From NCBI RefSeq assembly GCF_017353455.1, contig NZ_JAFMPZ010000051.1, forward strand, positions 1 through 53,812: a stretch of DNA of 53,812 nt, written 5' to 3'. Positions 42,719 to 52,011 of this stretch are shown in pieces; the first letter of the stretch is position 1, and the number at the start of each line of letters is the position of its first letter. A model generated the notes under the pieces. That model was given only the letters and a program-made list of their open reading frames with translations. It searched no databases and was not told the DNA's origin. The translations under genes were made by a program, and so were the position numbers. This DNA is from Streptomyces laculatispora. Its GTDB lineage: Bacteria; Actinomycetota; Actinomycetes; Streptomycetales; Streptomycetaceae.

Positions 42719-43459
42719 ATGGAAGCGACTGCTCCAGACCGTCGGTTCGCCGAGGAGTACCGGATCGCCCGGGAGATACCGCGCGACGGGCTCACCGCAT
42801 GGCGTGCGGCCGTCGCAGCCGAGGTACCGCTGGCGCCGGGGGAGGTTGTTCTGGATGTCGGGGCCGGTACGGGGGCCTTCTCGGCCGCGTTCGCCGACTG
42901 GTTCGGGGTGCGGGTGCTGGCGGTGGAGCCGGCCGCCGCCATGCGCGCGCTGATCCCGCGGACCGCGGACATCGAGGTGCTGGACGGCCGGGCCGAGGCG
43001 CTGCCGGTGCCGGACGGATGCGCGGACGCCGCCTGGCTCGGCTCGGTCGTCCACCACATCGACGATCTGCCCGCCGCGGCACGGGAGATACGCAGGGCGC
43101 TGAAGCCGGGGGCGCCGGTGCTGATCCGCAACTCGTTTCCCGGCCGGTGCACGCGGGACCTGCGGGTGCGGTTCTTCCCCGGGACCGCGCGCATCGTCGA
43201 CGGCTATCCGACCGTCGAGCAGACCTGCGCGGCGTTCGGCGCCGCCGGTTTCACCCGGGTCGCGCTGCACGCGGTGCCGCAGGAGAGTGCACCGAGCCTG
43301 TCCGGCTTCGCCGACCGGATCCGGCGGGACACCGATGCGAAGCTCCGGGCCCTCACTGATGAGGAGTTCGCGTGCGGGATGCGGCGGCTGCGGCGGGCCG
43401 CGGAGCAGGAGCCGGACCGGCCGGCCGTCAGCTGGATGGACCTGCTGGTCCTGGCCTGA
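42719..43459 (+). CDS. class I SAM-dependent methyltransferase
   Basis: This 246-aa protein has motif I VVLDVGAGTGAFSAAFAD, the acidic residue after VLAVEP, and motif DAAWLGSVVHHIDDL typical of UbiE/Methyltransf_11-type enzymes. ATG 42719 follows GAGGG. It methylates an unidentified small molecule. No biosynthetic partners are adjacent. Confidence 0.87.
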   Translation: MEATAPDRRFAEEYRIAREIPRDGLTAWRAAVAAEVPLAPGEVVLDVGAGTGAFSAAFADWFGVRVLAVEPAAAMRALIPRTADIEVLDGRAEALPVPDGCADAAWLGSVVHHIDDLPAAAREIRRALKPGAPVLIRNSFPGRCTRDLRVRFFPGTARIVDGYPTVEQTCAAFGAAGFTRVALHAVPQESAPSLSGFADRIRRDTDAKLRALTDEEFACGMRRLRRAAEQEPDRPAVSWMDLLVLA

Positions 43460-43521
43460 CCGCACCGGAAACAGCCGTGCGGGCCCACGGCGATCCGGAC
43501 GAAGGGCTTTAGGGTTTCCGC

Positions 43522-43899
43522 ATGAGTGGAAACGATGACGAGGAGCGGTCCGTGCGGGCCGCCGTCGAGGGGGAGCTGCGGCTGCTCGATCCGCAGGTGC
43601 GGGCCTCGCCCGACGCGGTGACCGAACTCCTCGACCAGGAGTTCACCGAGTTCGGTGCGTCCGGGCGGCGCTATGACAGAGCGTCGGTCCTCGTCGTCAC
43701 CTCCGCCGTCGGCGAGGAGGCCCCCGCCCCGATCGCCGCCACCGGCATGTCCGGCGCACTGCTGGCCCCCGGCCTCGTCCACCTGACGTTCACGACGGAG
43801 AGCAACGGCCTTACAGTGCGGCGCAATTCGATCTGGCGGCGGACGGATTCGCGCTGGCGGCTGTACTTCCACCAGGGCACACCGGTCAACGCCCCCTAG
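43522..43899 (+). CDS. DUF4440 / NTF2-like protein
   Basis: This 125-aa alpha+beta-cone protein contains LDQEFTEFGASGRRYDRASVL and a C-terminal RRTDSRWRLYFHQGTP, typical of the SnoaL/NTF2-like DUF4440 group. Function is unknown; members bind or rearrange small molecules. It is followed by the S66 peptidase gene after 51 nt. Confidence 0.82.
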   Translation: MSGNDDEERSVRAAVEGELRLLDPQVRASPDAVTELLDQEFTEFGASGRRYDRASVLVVTSAVGEEAPAPIAATGMSGALLAPGLVHLTFTTESNGLTVRRNSIWRRTDSRWRLYFHQGTPVNAP

Positions 43900-43950
43900 T
43901 CACACGGGTATTCGGCGGCCGACCGGCGGCGTGCCGTCTAGGCTCCTGAA

Positions 43951-44994
43951 ATGACGACCCCCAGCTATCCCGCCAAGCCCCGGCCCGGTGACCGCGTCGC
44001 CGTGCTGTCCCCCTCATCCGGGCTTCCCGGCATCCTTCCGCTCCCGTTCGAGCTGGGACTGCGCAGACTCCGCGAGGAGTACGGGCTGGAACCGGTGGAG
44101 TACCCGAGCACCCGGAAGATGGGCTCATCGCCCCAGGAGCGGGCCGCCGACATCCACGCGGCCTTCGCCGACCCCGCGATCAAGGCCGTCATCTCCAGCA
44201 TCGGCGGAGACGACCAGATCACCGTGCTGCCGTACCTGGACCGGGAGCTGCTGCGGGCCAACCCCAAGCCGTTCTTCGGCTACAGCGACTGCACCAATCT
44301 GCTGGTGTTCCTCGGGAATCTGGGCATCGTCGCCTACCACGGCGGATCGGTGATGGTCGAGCTGGGACGCCCGGGCGCGATGCACCCCCTGACGGCCGAC
44401 TCGCTGCGGGCGGCGCTCTTCACCCACGATGCCCGCGAGCTCACCCCGGCGAAGGAGACCGGCAGCGTGAATGACCGCTGGGAGGATCCGCGGACCTTCG
44501 ACCGCGAACCCGGCATGCTGCCCGCCGACGACTGGATCTGGCACAACGCCGGCCGGGTGGTCCAGGGGGCGAGCTGGGGCGGGAATCTGGAGATCCTGTC
44601 CTGGCTGCTGATGGCGGACCGGGAGATACTGCCCGCGGCCGCGTACGCGGGCCGGGTGCTGTTCCTCGAAACGTCGGAGGAGATGCCCGGTGCCGACGCG
44701 GTCTACCAGATCCTGCGGAACATGGGGGAGCGGGGACTCCTGAAGCAGTTCCCGGCGCTGCTGATGGCGCGGGCGAAGAACTGGTCCTTCGACAGTCCGC
44801 TGGGAGCCGAGGCGGGGGAGGAGTACCGGGTGCTGCAACGGCAGTCGGTGCTCCGGGCGTTGGCGGAGTACGCCCCCGGGACCATGGCCGTCCTCGATGT
44901 CGACCTGGGCCACACGGACCCTCAGCTGATCATTCCCTACGGCGGCCAGGTGCGGGTGGACGGTGTGGCCCGGCGCATCGTCGTGACGTACTGA
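43951..44994 (+). CDS. S66-family peptidase (LD-carboxypeptidase / MccF-like)
   Basis: This 347-aa serine peptidase has a complete catalytic triad: Ser112 in FGYSDCTNLL, Glu214 in GGNLEIL and His321 in DLGHTDPQ. The length and the N-terminal RVAVLSPSSGLPG fit the family. Relatives either recycle murein tetrapeptides (LdcA) or cleave acyl-amide antibiotics such as microcin C (MccF). The long form and lack of a signal peptide fit a cytoplasmic MccF-like or recycling role. ATG 43951 is the only good start. Confidence 0.88.
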   Translation: MTTPSYPAKPRPGDRVAVLSPSSGLPGILPLPFELGLRRLREEYGLEPVEYPSTRKMGSSPQERAADIHAAFADPAIKAVISSIGGDDQITVLPYLDRELLRANPKPFFGYSDCTNLLVFLGNLGIVAYHGGSVMVELGRPGAMHPLTADSLRAALFTHDARELTPAKETGSVNDRWEDPRTFDREPGMLPADDWIWHNAGRVVQGASWGGNLEILSWLLMADREILPAAAYAGRVLFLETSEEMPGADAVYQILRNMGERGLLKQFPALLMARAKNWSFDSPLGAEAGEEYRVLQRQSVLRALAEYAPGTMAVLDVDLGHTDPQLIIPYGGQVRVDGVARRIVVTY

Positions 44995-45023
44995 GGGACG
45001 CCCACAGGGGGCGGCGTCTGTTC

Positions 45024-45034
45024 TGGTCCGACCA
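45024..45034 (+). promoter_or_regulatory. candidate LldR operator (copy 1)
   Basis: TGGTCCGACCA matches TGGTNNNACCA, the FadR/PdhR/LldR-type core. It lies about 83 nt before the regulator start, so it fits autoregulation. Confidence 0.55.
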
Positions 45035-45116
45035 CATGCCATGTGTGACATAGTTGGAGATTCGGACAAGAGCGGCCGGCCCGGGGAACGGCTCCGGCCG
45101 CGGCAGGGGGTGACGG

Positions 45117-45848
45117 ATGCCCGTCGAATGGCAGCCGGTACGGCAGTCGCGCACGCATGAGCTGGTGCTCCAGAGCATCGAGCAGCGGGTGTTCGCCGGC
45201 GAGCTCAAGGCCGGCGACCGGCTGCCGCCCGAACGGGAGCTCGCGCCGGTCCTCGGCGTGAGCCGGTCGGCGCTGCGCGAGGCGTTGCGGGTGCTGGAGA
45301 CCATCGGCGTCCTGGTGGCCCAGCCGGGCCGGGGCCCGGACGCCGGGGCGCGGATCGTCCGTAACCCCGAAGGCGCCCTCGGCCGGCTGCTCCGACTCCA
45401 CTTCGCCCTCGGCAGTTACAGCCTTCAGGACGTGCTGGAAGCGCGCGTGGCCCTGGAGCGGTCCAGCTTCGAGGCCGCCGCACGGCACGCCTCCGCGGCC
45501 GATCTGGACGAGGCCGAGGCGCTGGTCGTACGGATGGGGGAGCCGGATGTCGAGGTGCCGGAGTTCAACGACCTGGACACCCGGTTCCACGTCAGGATCG
45601 CCCGCAGCTCCGGCAACGAGCTGACCTCCACCCTCACCTCCGCGGTGCGGGAGTCGGTCCGGCCGCTGATCCTGCGCGCCCTGGAGGCGGCGGAGGACTG
45701 GCCGGCCACGGCCGCCGCGCTCAACGCCGACCACATCGAGCTGCTGCGCCTGGTGCGCGCGGGCGAGGGGGTGCGGGCGGCCGATGCCGTCGAGGCGCAC
45801 ATCCGTGGACTGCACGGCACGCTGGTCGACGAGAAGCCCACCGCCTGA
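45117..45848 (+). CDS. FadR/GntR-type lactate-utilisation regulator
   Basis: This 243-aa protein has a GntR HTH (LPPERELAPVLGVSRSALRE, ALRVLETIGVLVAQPG) and an FCD effector domain (VLEARVALERSSFEAAARHA, then DLDTRFHVRIARSSGNELT). FCD regulators of this type respond to L-lactate or similar acids. It is immediately upstream of lutABC, with TGGTNNNACCA sites before its own start and before lutA, so it probably represses the operon until lactate is present. Confidence 0.87.
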   Translation: MPVEWQPVRQSRTHELVLQSIEQRVFAGELKAGDRLPPERELAPVLGVSRSALREALRVLETIGVLVAQPGRGPDAGARIVRNPEGALGRLLRLHFALGSYSLQDVLEARVALERSSFEAAARHASAADLDEAEALVVRMGEPDVEVPEFNDLDTRFHVRIARSSGNELTSTLTSAVRESVRPLILRALEAAEDWPATAAALNADHIELLRLVRAGEGVRAADAVEAHIRGLHGTLVDEKPTA

Positions 45849-45998
45849 CGTCCACCGCCTGACGCCTGACGCCTGACCCGAGCCGTCGCGATGCCCGCTG
45901 CCCCGGGCGCCGCGGCGGCTTTTGCGTGGAGTGGCGCGAGCGGGGATCAGCCGTCCGCCGCGCGCGTCGGCCTCTTTCCGGTTCCGGCTTGAGGATAG

Positions 45999-46013
45999 TA
46001 TGGTCGGACCATA
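45999..46013 (+). promoter_or_regulatory. candidate LldR operator (copy 2) in the lutA promoter
   Basis: TATGGTCGGACCATA is a perfect 7-bp inverted repeat about a central G and contains TGGTCGGACCA. It lies 43 nt upstream of lutA, so it probably overlaps the promoter. Confidence 0.7.
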
Positions 46014-46055
46014 AAAAGCGCCGAACATCACGCAGAGAAATGATCGGGGAGACCC

Positions 46056-46823
46056 ATGCGCATCGGACTCTTCGCCACCTGTCTGGGAGACACGCTCTTC
46101 CCCGAGGCGGTGAAATCCACCGCGGTGCTGCTGGCACGCCTGGGACACGACGTGGTGTTCCCGCCGGGGCAGACCTGCTGCGGCCAGATGCATGTCAACA
46201 CCGGCTACCAGCGCGAACCCGTCCCGCTGGTGCGCAATTTCGCCGAGCAGTTCGGTGACGCCTCCATCGAGGCCGTCGTCATGCCGTCGGGATCGTGCGC
46301 CGGCTCGGTCCGCCACCAGCACGAGCTCATCGCCGAACGGTACGGCGACGCGGCGCTGCGCGCGGGTGTCGCCACCGTCAGGGCGAAGACGTACGAGCTC
46401 TCGGAGTTCCTCGTCGACGTGCTGGACGCCACCGATGTCGGCGCGTACTTCCCGCACCGGGTGACGTACCACCCCACCTGTCACTCCCTGCGCATGCTCA
46501 GAGTCGGTGAGAAGCCGCTGCGGCTGCTGCGGGCCGTCGACTCGATCGACCTGGTCGAGCTGCCCGAGGCCGACGCCTGCTGCGGATTCGGCGGCACCTT
46601 CGCCCTGAAGAACGCCGACACGTCGACCGCGATGCTCCAGGACAAGATGCGCAACATCGCCACCACCGGGGCCGATGTGTGCACCGCCGGCGACTCGTCG
46701 TGTCTGATGCACATCGGCGGCGGGCTCTCCCGGATCAGCTCCGGCACCCGCACCCTGCACCTGGCGCAGATCCTCTCCGCCACCCGCACCTCGCCGCATC
46801 TCCCGATGGAGGCCGCCCGATGA
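46056..46823 (+). CDS. lutA: LutA: cysteine-rich subunit of lactate dehydrogenase complex
   Basis: This 255-aa (Fe-S)-binding protein has two CCG domains: QTCCGQMHVNTGY and ADACCGFGGTFALKNADTS. With LutB and LutC it oxidises L-lactate to pyruvate in the cytoplasm. GGGGAGA precedes ATG 46056. Its stop overlaps the lutB start by ATGA. The operon is controlled by the site at 45999-46013. Confidence 0.92.
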   Translation: MRIGLFATCLGDTLFPEAVKSTAVLLARLGHDVVFPPGQTCCGQMHVNTGYQREPVPLVRNFAEQFGDASIEAVVMPSGSCAGSVRHQHELIAERYGDAALRAGVATVRAKTYELSEFLVDVLDATDVGAYFPHRVTYHPTCHSLRMLRVGEKPLRLLRAVDSIDLVELPEADACCGFGGTFALKNADTSTAMLQDKMRNIATTGADVCTAGDSSCLMHIGGGLSRISSGTRTLHLAQILSATRTSPHLPMEAAR

Positions 46824-48358
46824 GCAGCACCTTTCTCGGCATGCCCGCGACGCCGCCCCGCTCCCCGTACGGAACGGGCAATCTGCGCGGCGACCGGACG
46901 TTCCCCGCGGCGGCCCACGACGACCTGGGCAACGAACAGCTGCGCCGCAATCTCGGCCGGGCCACCCACACCATCCGCGCCAAGCGCCTCAACGTCACCG
47001 GCGAGCTGCCCGACTGGGAGGAGCTGCGTGACGCGGGATCGGCCATCAAGACCGACACCATGAACCGGCTCCCCGAGCTCCTCGAGGAGCTGGAGCGCAA
47101 GGTCACCGAACGCGGCGGCACGGTCCACTGGGCACGGGACGGCGCCGAGGCCAACGAGATCGTGGCGCGGCTGGTCAAGGAGACCGGGAGTCAGGAGGTC
47201 ATCAAGGTCAAGTCGATGGCCACCCAGGAGATCGGTCTCAACGAGCACCTCGAATCCATCGGCATCACCCCGTACGAGACGGACCTCGCCGAGCTCATCG
47301 TGCAGCTCGCCCACGACAAGCCCTCGCACATCCTGGTGCCCGCGATCCACCGCAACCGGGACGAGATCCGGGAGATCTTCCTCAAGGAGATCCCGGGCGT
47401 CGACCCGTCGCTGGACAATGTTCCCGCGCATCTCGCCGCCGCGGCCCGCGCCTATCTGCGCGAGAAGTTCATGACGACGAAGGTCGCCGTGTCGGGAGCC
47501 AACTTCGGCATCGCCGAGACCGGCACCCTGTCCGTCGTCGAGTCGGAGGGCAACGGGCGGATGTGCCTGACCCTGCCCGACACCCTGATCACCGTCATGG
47601 GCATCGAGAAGGTGCTGCCGCGCTACCAGGACCTGGAAGTCTTCCTGCAACTGCTGCCGCGCTCCTCCACCGGCGAACGGATGAACCCGTACACGTCGAT
47701 GTGGACCGGAGTCACCCCCGGCGACGGGCCGCAGACCTTCCACCTGGTGCTCCTGGACAACGGACGCACCGCCGCGCTCGCGGACCGGATCGGCCGCGAG
47801 GCGCTCAACTGCATCCGCTGCTCGGCCTGTCTCAACGTCTGCCCGGTGTACGAACGCGCCGGCGGCCACGCCTACGGATCGACGTACCCCGGGCCGATCG
47901 GCGCCGTCCTCACCCCGCAGCTCGCCGGAATGCACGCCGCCAAGGACGATCCCAACAGCTCGCTGCCGTACGCCTCCAGCCTCTGCGGGGCCTGTTTCGA
48001 CGCCTGCCCGGTCAAGATCGACATCCCGTCGCTGCTGGTCGAGCTGCGCCACCAGCACACCGAGCAGTCCGGCACCACGGCCGAGAAACTCGCCATGAAG
48101 GCCGCGGCCGGAGTGATGAGGAAGCCGAAGCTCTTCACCGCCGCGCAGAAGGCATCGGGGATCGGCCGCGTCATCGCCGGACGGGACCAGAAGATCTCCC
48201 ACCTGCCGCCGCCGTTCAACGGCTGGAGCGACAGCCGGGACACCCCGGCCCCGCCCAAGCAGACCTTCCGCTCCTGGCTCTCCTCGGCCGAGGGCGCGGC
48301 GACGATGCGGGCGGCCGCCGACGAACACACGCGCAACCAGCAGGAGGAGGAGAAGTGA
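46820..48358 (+). CDS. lutB: LutB: iron-sulfur subunit of lactate dehydrogenase complex
   Basis: This 512-aa protein has an N-terminal DUF162/LUD-like domain (VAVSGANFGIAETGTLSVVE) and two 4Fe-4S clusters: CIRCSACLNVCPVY and CGACFDACPVK. ATG 46820 overlaps lutA. It ends in a GTGA overlap with lutC, so the three genes are translationally coupled. No key cysteine is missing. Confidence 0.93.
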   Translation: MSSTFLGMPATPPRSPYGTGNLRGDRTFPAAAHDDLGNEQLRRNLGRATHTIRAKRLNVTGELPDWEELRDAGSAIKTDTMNRLPELLEELERKVTERGGTVHWARDGAEANEIVARLVKETGSQEVIKVKSMATQEIGLNEHLESIGITPYETDLAELIVQLAHDKPSHILVPAIHRNRDEIREIFLKEIPGVDPSLDNVPAHLAAAARAYLREKFMTTKVAVSGANFGIAETGTLSVVESEGNGRMCLTLPDTLITVMGIEKVLPRYQDLEVFLQLLPRSSTGERMNPYTSMWTGVTPGDGPQTFHLVLLDNGRTAALADRIGREALNCIRCSACLNVCPVYERAGGHAYGSTYPGPIGAVLTPQLAGMHAAKDDPNSSLPYASSLCGACFDACPVKIDIPSLLVELRHQHTEQSGTTAEKLAMKAAAGVMRKPKLFTAAQKASGIGRVIAGRDQKISHLPPPFNGWSDSRDTPAPPKQTFRSWLSSAEGAATMRAAADEHTRNQQEEEK

Positions 48359-48987
48359 CGACCGCTCGCGAAACGGTGCTCGGCCGCGTCCGGGACGCCC
48401 TGGCCCTCGCGCCCGCCGCCGACACCCCGGTCCCGCGCGCCTACCGCACCGGCCGTACCCTCCCCGACGCGGAGCGCCTGGCCCTGTTCACCGACCGGCT
48501 CGTCGACTACAAGGCCCAGGTCCACCCCTGCACCGCCGACCGGACCGCCGAGGTCATCGCCGAGGTGCTGCGGGAGCGGGGCGCCCAAAGGATCGGGGTG
48601 CCCGCCGGACTCGACCCGCAATGGCTCACCGCCTACGACGGCGAGGTGCGGCAGGACTCCGCCGATATTCCTCCGCCGCGGCTGGACGCCCTCGACGGCG
48701 TCGTCACGGCGTCGGCCGTCAGCTGCGCCGAGACCGGCACCATCTTCCTGGACGGATCGCCCGACCAGGGGCGTCGCGCGCTGTCCCTGGTGCCCGATCT
48801 CCATGTCTGTGTCGTCGATCTGTCGACCGTGCGGGTGGGCGTTCCGGAGGCGGTGGCCGAGCTGGTGCCCGAGCGGCCGACGACGCTGATCAGCGGACCG
48901 TCGGCCACCTCCGACATCGAACTGGAACGGGTGGAGGGCGTACACGGCCCCCGCACCCTGGCCGTCGTGATCCGCACGGACGTATGA
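48355..48987 (+). CDS. lutC: LutC: LUD-domain subunit of lactate dehydrogenase complex
   Basis: This 210-aa LUD-domain protein ends with GPSATSDIELERVEGVHGPR, the family signature. It works with LutA and LutB. GTG 48355 overlaps the lutB stop. An 11-bp terminator follows in the convergent intergenic gap. Confidence 0.92.
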   Translation: MTTARETVLGRVRDALALAPAADTPVPRAYRTGRTLPDAERLALFTDRLVDYKAQVHPCTADRTAEVIAEVLRERGAQRIGVPAGLDPQWLTAYDGEVRQDSADIPPPRLDALDGVVTASAVSCAETGTIFLDGSPDQGRRALSLVPDLHVCVVDLSTVRVGVPEAVAELVPERPTTLISGPSATSDIELERVEGVHGPRTLAVVIRTDV

Positions 48988-48992
48988 GGAGG

Positions 48993-49018
48993 CGGGGGTG
49001 CGCCACCGCGCACCCCCG
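48993..49018. terminator. bidirectional terminator between lutC and the DUF2264 gene
   Basis: Perfect 11-bp arms CGGGGGTGCGC and GCGCACCCCCG have loop CACC, in the 50-nt gap between two convergent stops. Confidence 0.85.
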
Positions 49019-49037
49019 TACCGTCCCCGTTCCGTCC

Positions 49038-50945
49038 TCAGCCGTGTTCGACCGTCACCTCCACCGGCCCGAATCCGATGCGGGTCGTCGCCGCGTCCTC
49101 GGCCCAGCACACCTCGACCGTGTCCCCGTCGGCGTTCACCCCGCTCACCACCGCGTCGAGCACGGCCGCGCCGGGCTCCGCGGTGAGCGAGGCGAGCGCG
49201 GCCAGGAGCACCGTGCCCTCCGCCTCCGCCCCCAGCCGGGGCAGCACCGCCCAGGGCGTGTACGCCGTGCCCTGCGGTGCCCGTACCTCGTCCTGTGACT
49301 CCCAGCCGTGCAGACCGTGCAGGGCCGACGCCACCGCGGACCCGGGACCGGTCGCCCAGCCCGTCTGCTCCACCCGGGCGCCGGGCGGGGCACCCAGCAC
49401 CCGGTGCACCCGCAGTTCGTACCGGCCGCGGACCACGGTCACGCTCTCCACCCGCAGCCCCGGCACCATCGGCGCACCGCCGGCGAACACGGGGCGGTGC
49501 CAGGAGGCGGCCCAGCCCCAGCCGTCGCCGCCGCCCGCGCCCAGCGGGCGGATGGCACGGCGGCCGCTGCGGGCCCCGTCGACGACGACGGCGAGATGGT
49601 TGTCGGCAGCGTTCCCGCGCGCCGTCGGGCCGGTGACCGTCGAGTACGACTGCCGGCTGTACAGCGGATCGTCCTGCACCGCCGACTCGCCCTCGTGCGG
49701 CCGGACATGGTCGCTTCCGTGGTTGTGCAGCCGGACGATCCCGTCCGCCCGCGTCGACTGGACGAGCAGTCCCGGCGCGGGCAGTGCGAGCACCCGGTCG
49801 GGCCCCTCGCTCGGGGCCGGCTCCTCGGTGGCCGTCCACAGCGGGTGGTCCGCCGGGGCGAGCAGCGAGACGAAGGCCTTGGACGCCCAGTAGGGGGAGG
49901 CCGGACCCGAGTAGGGCTGGAGCGTCGCGTCGTGCGTCCCGTGCCAGCCCAGGCTCAGCAGCCCGTCGGTGCCGGTCGCGCCGCGGTCCAGGAAGTAGCG
50001 CAGCGCCCCGCTGATCACCCGCCGCGACGTGCCCGGAGCGAGCGGGGTGTGCCCGGTCAGCGCGCCGAGTCCGACGGCCGAACCGGCCGCGAAGCGGTAG
50101 GACAGCGAACGGCCGAAGTGGATCGGCGCACCGTCCCCGCCGAACAGCAGCGAGAAGCTCTCCAGGTGCTCGCGCAGCCGTGCCCCGTAGTGCGCGGACA
50201 GCTCGGAGTCACCCGACAGATGGGCGTCCAGTACCGGGTAGAGGTGCAGCGCCCAGCCGTTGTAGTGGTCGAAGGCGCGGCCGTCGCCGTCCGCGTACCA
50301 GCCCTGACCGCGGTACCAGCTCTCCAGCAGGTCGAGTGCCCGCTCCCGCGCACGGGCCGTCTCCGCGTCGCCGCGGCCCACCGACTCCAGGAAACCGGCC
50401 ACCGAGTAGGGGAACAGGTACCAGTTGTTCGGCGCGGGGGTGTGCCGCAGGGCGCCGCGCAGCCACTCCTCGGCGCGGTCCTGCACCGCCGGGTCCAGCC
50501 GGTCCCAGAGCCATGGCCGGGTGAGCCGCAGCCCGATGGCGACCGAGGCGGACTCCACCATGGGCTGGCCGAACACGGAGTGGTCGCGGATCAGCGGCCA
50601 TGACTCGGTGTCGTCCCGGCCGGGCGTACGGGTTCCGGCCGCGAGCCCGTCCGCGTACCGGTCGAGCCAGCCGTGCGGGTCCTTGCCGCCCGCGCCCGCG
50701 ACCCGGAAGGCGGCGGCGAGGAAGGTGCGCGCGTAGCCTTCGAGGCCGTCGGAGCGGACCCCGGACGCGGAGGGGCGTCCCGGCAGGTCGAGCAGCGCGC
50801 TGCCGGGGGTGGCCCACTGCCAGGCCGCCTTCAGCAGTCCGTCCGCCGCCGCCTCCCAGTGCGCGCGGGTGTATCCGGTGACCGGGCTCGTCGACCGGTC
50901 GTCGGCGGGGAGCTCCACCGGGGAGTTCGGGTGCGGTCGGTTCAT
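49038..50945 (-). CDS. DUF2264 domain protein (alpha/alpha-barrel-like)
   Basis: This 635-aa protein begins with GYTRAHWEAAADGLLKAAWQWA and has the DUF2264 N-terminal barrel (DGLEGYARTFLAAAFRVAG, DHSVFGQPMVESASVAIGLR, NNWYLFPYSVAGFLESVGRG). A beta-rich C-terminal part follows (HNHGSDHVRPHEGE, SRQSYSTVTGPTARGNAADN). The layout recalls heparinase II/III-like and unsaturated-glucuronyl enzymes. ATG 50945 overlaps the dehydrogenase stop (ATGA). No signal peptide, so it acts in the cytoplasm on imported oligosaccharide (inference). Confidence 0.85.
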   Translation of the reverse strand: MNRPHPNSPVELPADDRSTSPVTGYTRAHWEAAADGLLKAAWQWATPGSALLDLPGRPSASGVRSDGLEGYARTFLAAAFRVAGAGGKDPHGWLDRYADGLAAGTRTPGRDDTESWPLIRDHSVFGQPMVESASVAIGLRLTRPWLWDRLDPAVQDRAEEWLRGALRHTPAPNNWYLFPYSVAGFLESVGRGDAETARARERALDLLESWYRGQGWYADGDGRAFDHYNGWALHLYPVLDAHLSGDSELSAHYGARLREHLESFSLLFGGDGAPIHFGRSLSYRFAAGSAVGLGALTGHTPLAPGTSRRVISGALRYFLDRGATGTDGLLSLGWHGTHDATLQPYSGPASPYWASKAFVSLLAPADHPLWTATEEPAPSEGPDRVLALPAPGLLVQSTRADGIVRLHNHGSDHVRPHEGESAVQDDPLYSRQSYSTVTGPTARGNAADNHLAVVVDGARSGRRAIRPLGAGGGDGWGWAASWHRPVFAGGAPMVPGLRVESVTVVRGRYELRVHRVLGAPPGARVEQTGWATGPGSAVASALHGLHGWESQDEVRAPQGTAYTPWAVLPRLGAEAEGTVLLAALASLTAEPGAAVLDAVVSGVNADGDTVEVCWAEDAATTRIGFGPVEVTVEHG

Positions 50946-51973
50946 GCGAGGAATGCCAGCCTTTCGCGTCGTACGGGATGGGCGAATCCGTCGCCCGCGG
51001 CCCAGCGTTCGGTCTCGCCCACGGCCAGATCGACCAGCCGCCGCCACTCGTTGCCCTGGGAGCCGGCGAGATGCGGGGTGATCAGGGCGTTCTCGCAGTC
51101 CCACAGGGGGTGGCCGGCCGGCAGGGTGTCGGGCTCGGTGACGTCGAGGACCGCCCGGATACGGTTCTGCAGCAGGACGTCGGTCAGCGCGTCCTGGTCG
51201 ACGACGGCGCCGCGCGAGGTGTTGAGGAGCACACCGTCCGGGCGCATCGACATCAGCAGCTCACGGCTGACGAGCCGGTGGGTGGCGGGCAGCAGCGGGG
51301 TGTGGACGCTCACCACGTCGCTCAGCGCGAACAGTTCACCGAGCCCCACCGGCCGGACGCCGAGCGCGGCCGCTTCGGCGTCGGAGACGTACGGGTCGTG
51401 CAGCAGCACCCGGAGGTCGTAGGGCCGCAGCAGTTCGATGACCCGCCGGCCGATGAGCGAGGCGGACAGGATGCCCACGGTCCGGCCGTAGTTGCCGACC
51501 TGCGGGGAGGTGGCCAGCCAGTTGCCCCGGTGGCGCTCGACCCGGTAGTCGCGGGCCCGTTCCAGGGTCCGCTTCCCGGAGAGCAGGATCATCGCGACGG
51601 TGTACTCGGCAACCGGCAGGGCGTTGGCGGCGGCGGCCGACGACACCTCGATGCCGCGTTCCCAGCAGGCCTCGGTGATGTGCCCGCGGACGCTTCCGGC
51701 CGTGTGCACGACGGCGCGCAGCCGGGGCGCCGCGGTCAGTGCCGCCTCGTCGAGGGGCGGACAGCCCCAGCCGGTGACCAGCAGTTCCGTGTCCGCGAGC
51801 ACGGCGCGGGCCCGGTCGGTGGTGAAGTCGTCGAGGACGGGCAGTGGCGCGAGGTCGCACACCTCCGAGAGCGCGTCCAGCGACCGGGCGTCCAGCAGGG
51901 CGGCCGCGGCATCCGGCTTCATCGCGACGGCGGCGCGCGGCCGGCGCCGCGCGGCAGGGGTGGTGGTGGGCAT
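50942..51973 (-). CDS. D-2-hydroxyacid dehydrogenase family protein (paralogue 2)
   Basis: This 343-aa protein is clearly paralogous to the dehydrogenase at 1461-2531: shared LLVTGWGCPP, VSSAAAANAxPVAE, RRVIELLR, LPAGHPLWD and TPHLAGxQGNE. The catalytic residues are Arg254, Glu280 and His301, with Asp193 after the Rossmann strand. The nucleotide loop is LSASLIG (169-175), further from GxGxxG than in paralogue 1. ATG 51973 has AGGAGA close upstream. It is coupled to the DUF2264 gene, so it may reduce or oxidise an acid derived from the same glycan. Confidence 0.87.
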   Translation of the reverse strand: MPTTTPAARRRPRAAVAMKPDAAAALLDARSLDALSEVCDLAPLPVLDDFTTDRARAVLADTELLVTGWGCPPLDEAALTAAPRLRAVVHTAGSVRGHITEACWERGIEVSSAAAANALPVAEYTVAMILLSGKRTLERARDYRVERHRGNWLATSPQVGNYGRTVGILSASLIGRRVIELLRPYDLRVLLHDPYVSDAEAAALGVRPVGLGELFALSDVVSVHTPLLPATHRLVSRELLMSMRPDGVLLNTSRGAVVDQDALTDVLLQNRIRAVLDVTEPDTLPAGHPLWDCENALITPHLAGSQGNEWRRLVDLAVGETERWAAGDGFAHPVRRERLAFLA

Positions 51974-52011
51974 CTTTCTCCTGGTCCGGGGATGAGGTGG
52001 AGGCGGTACGG

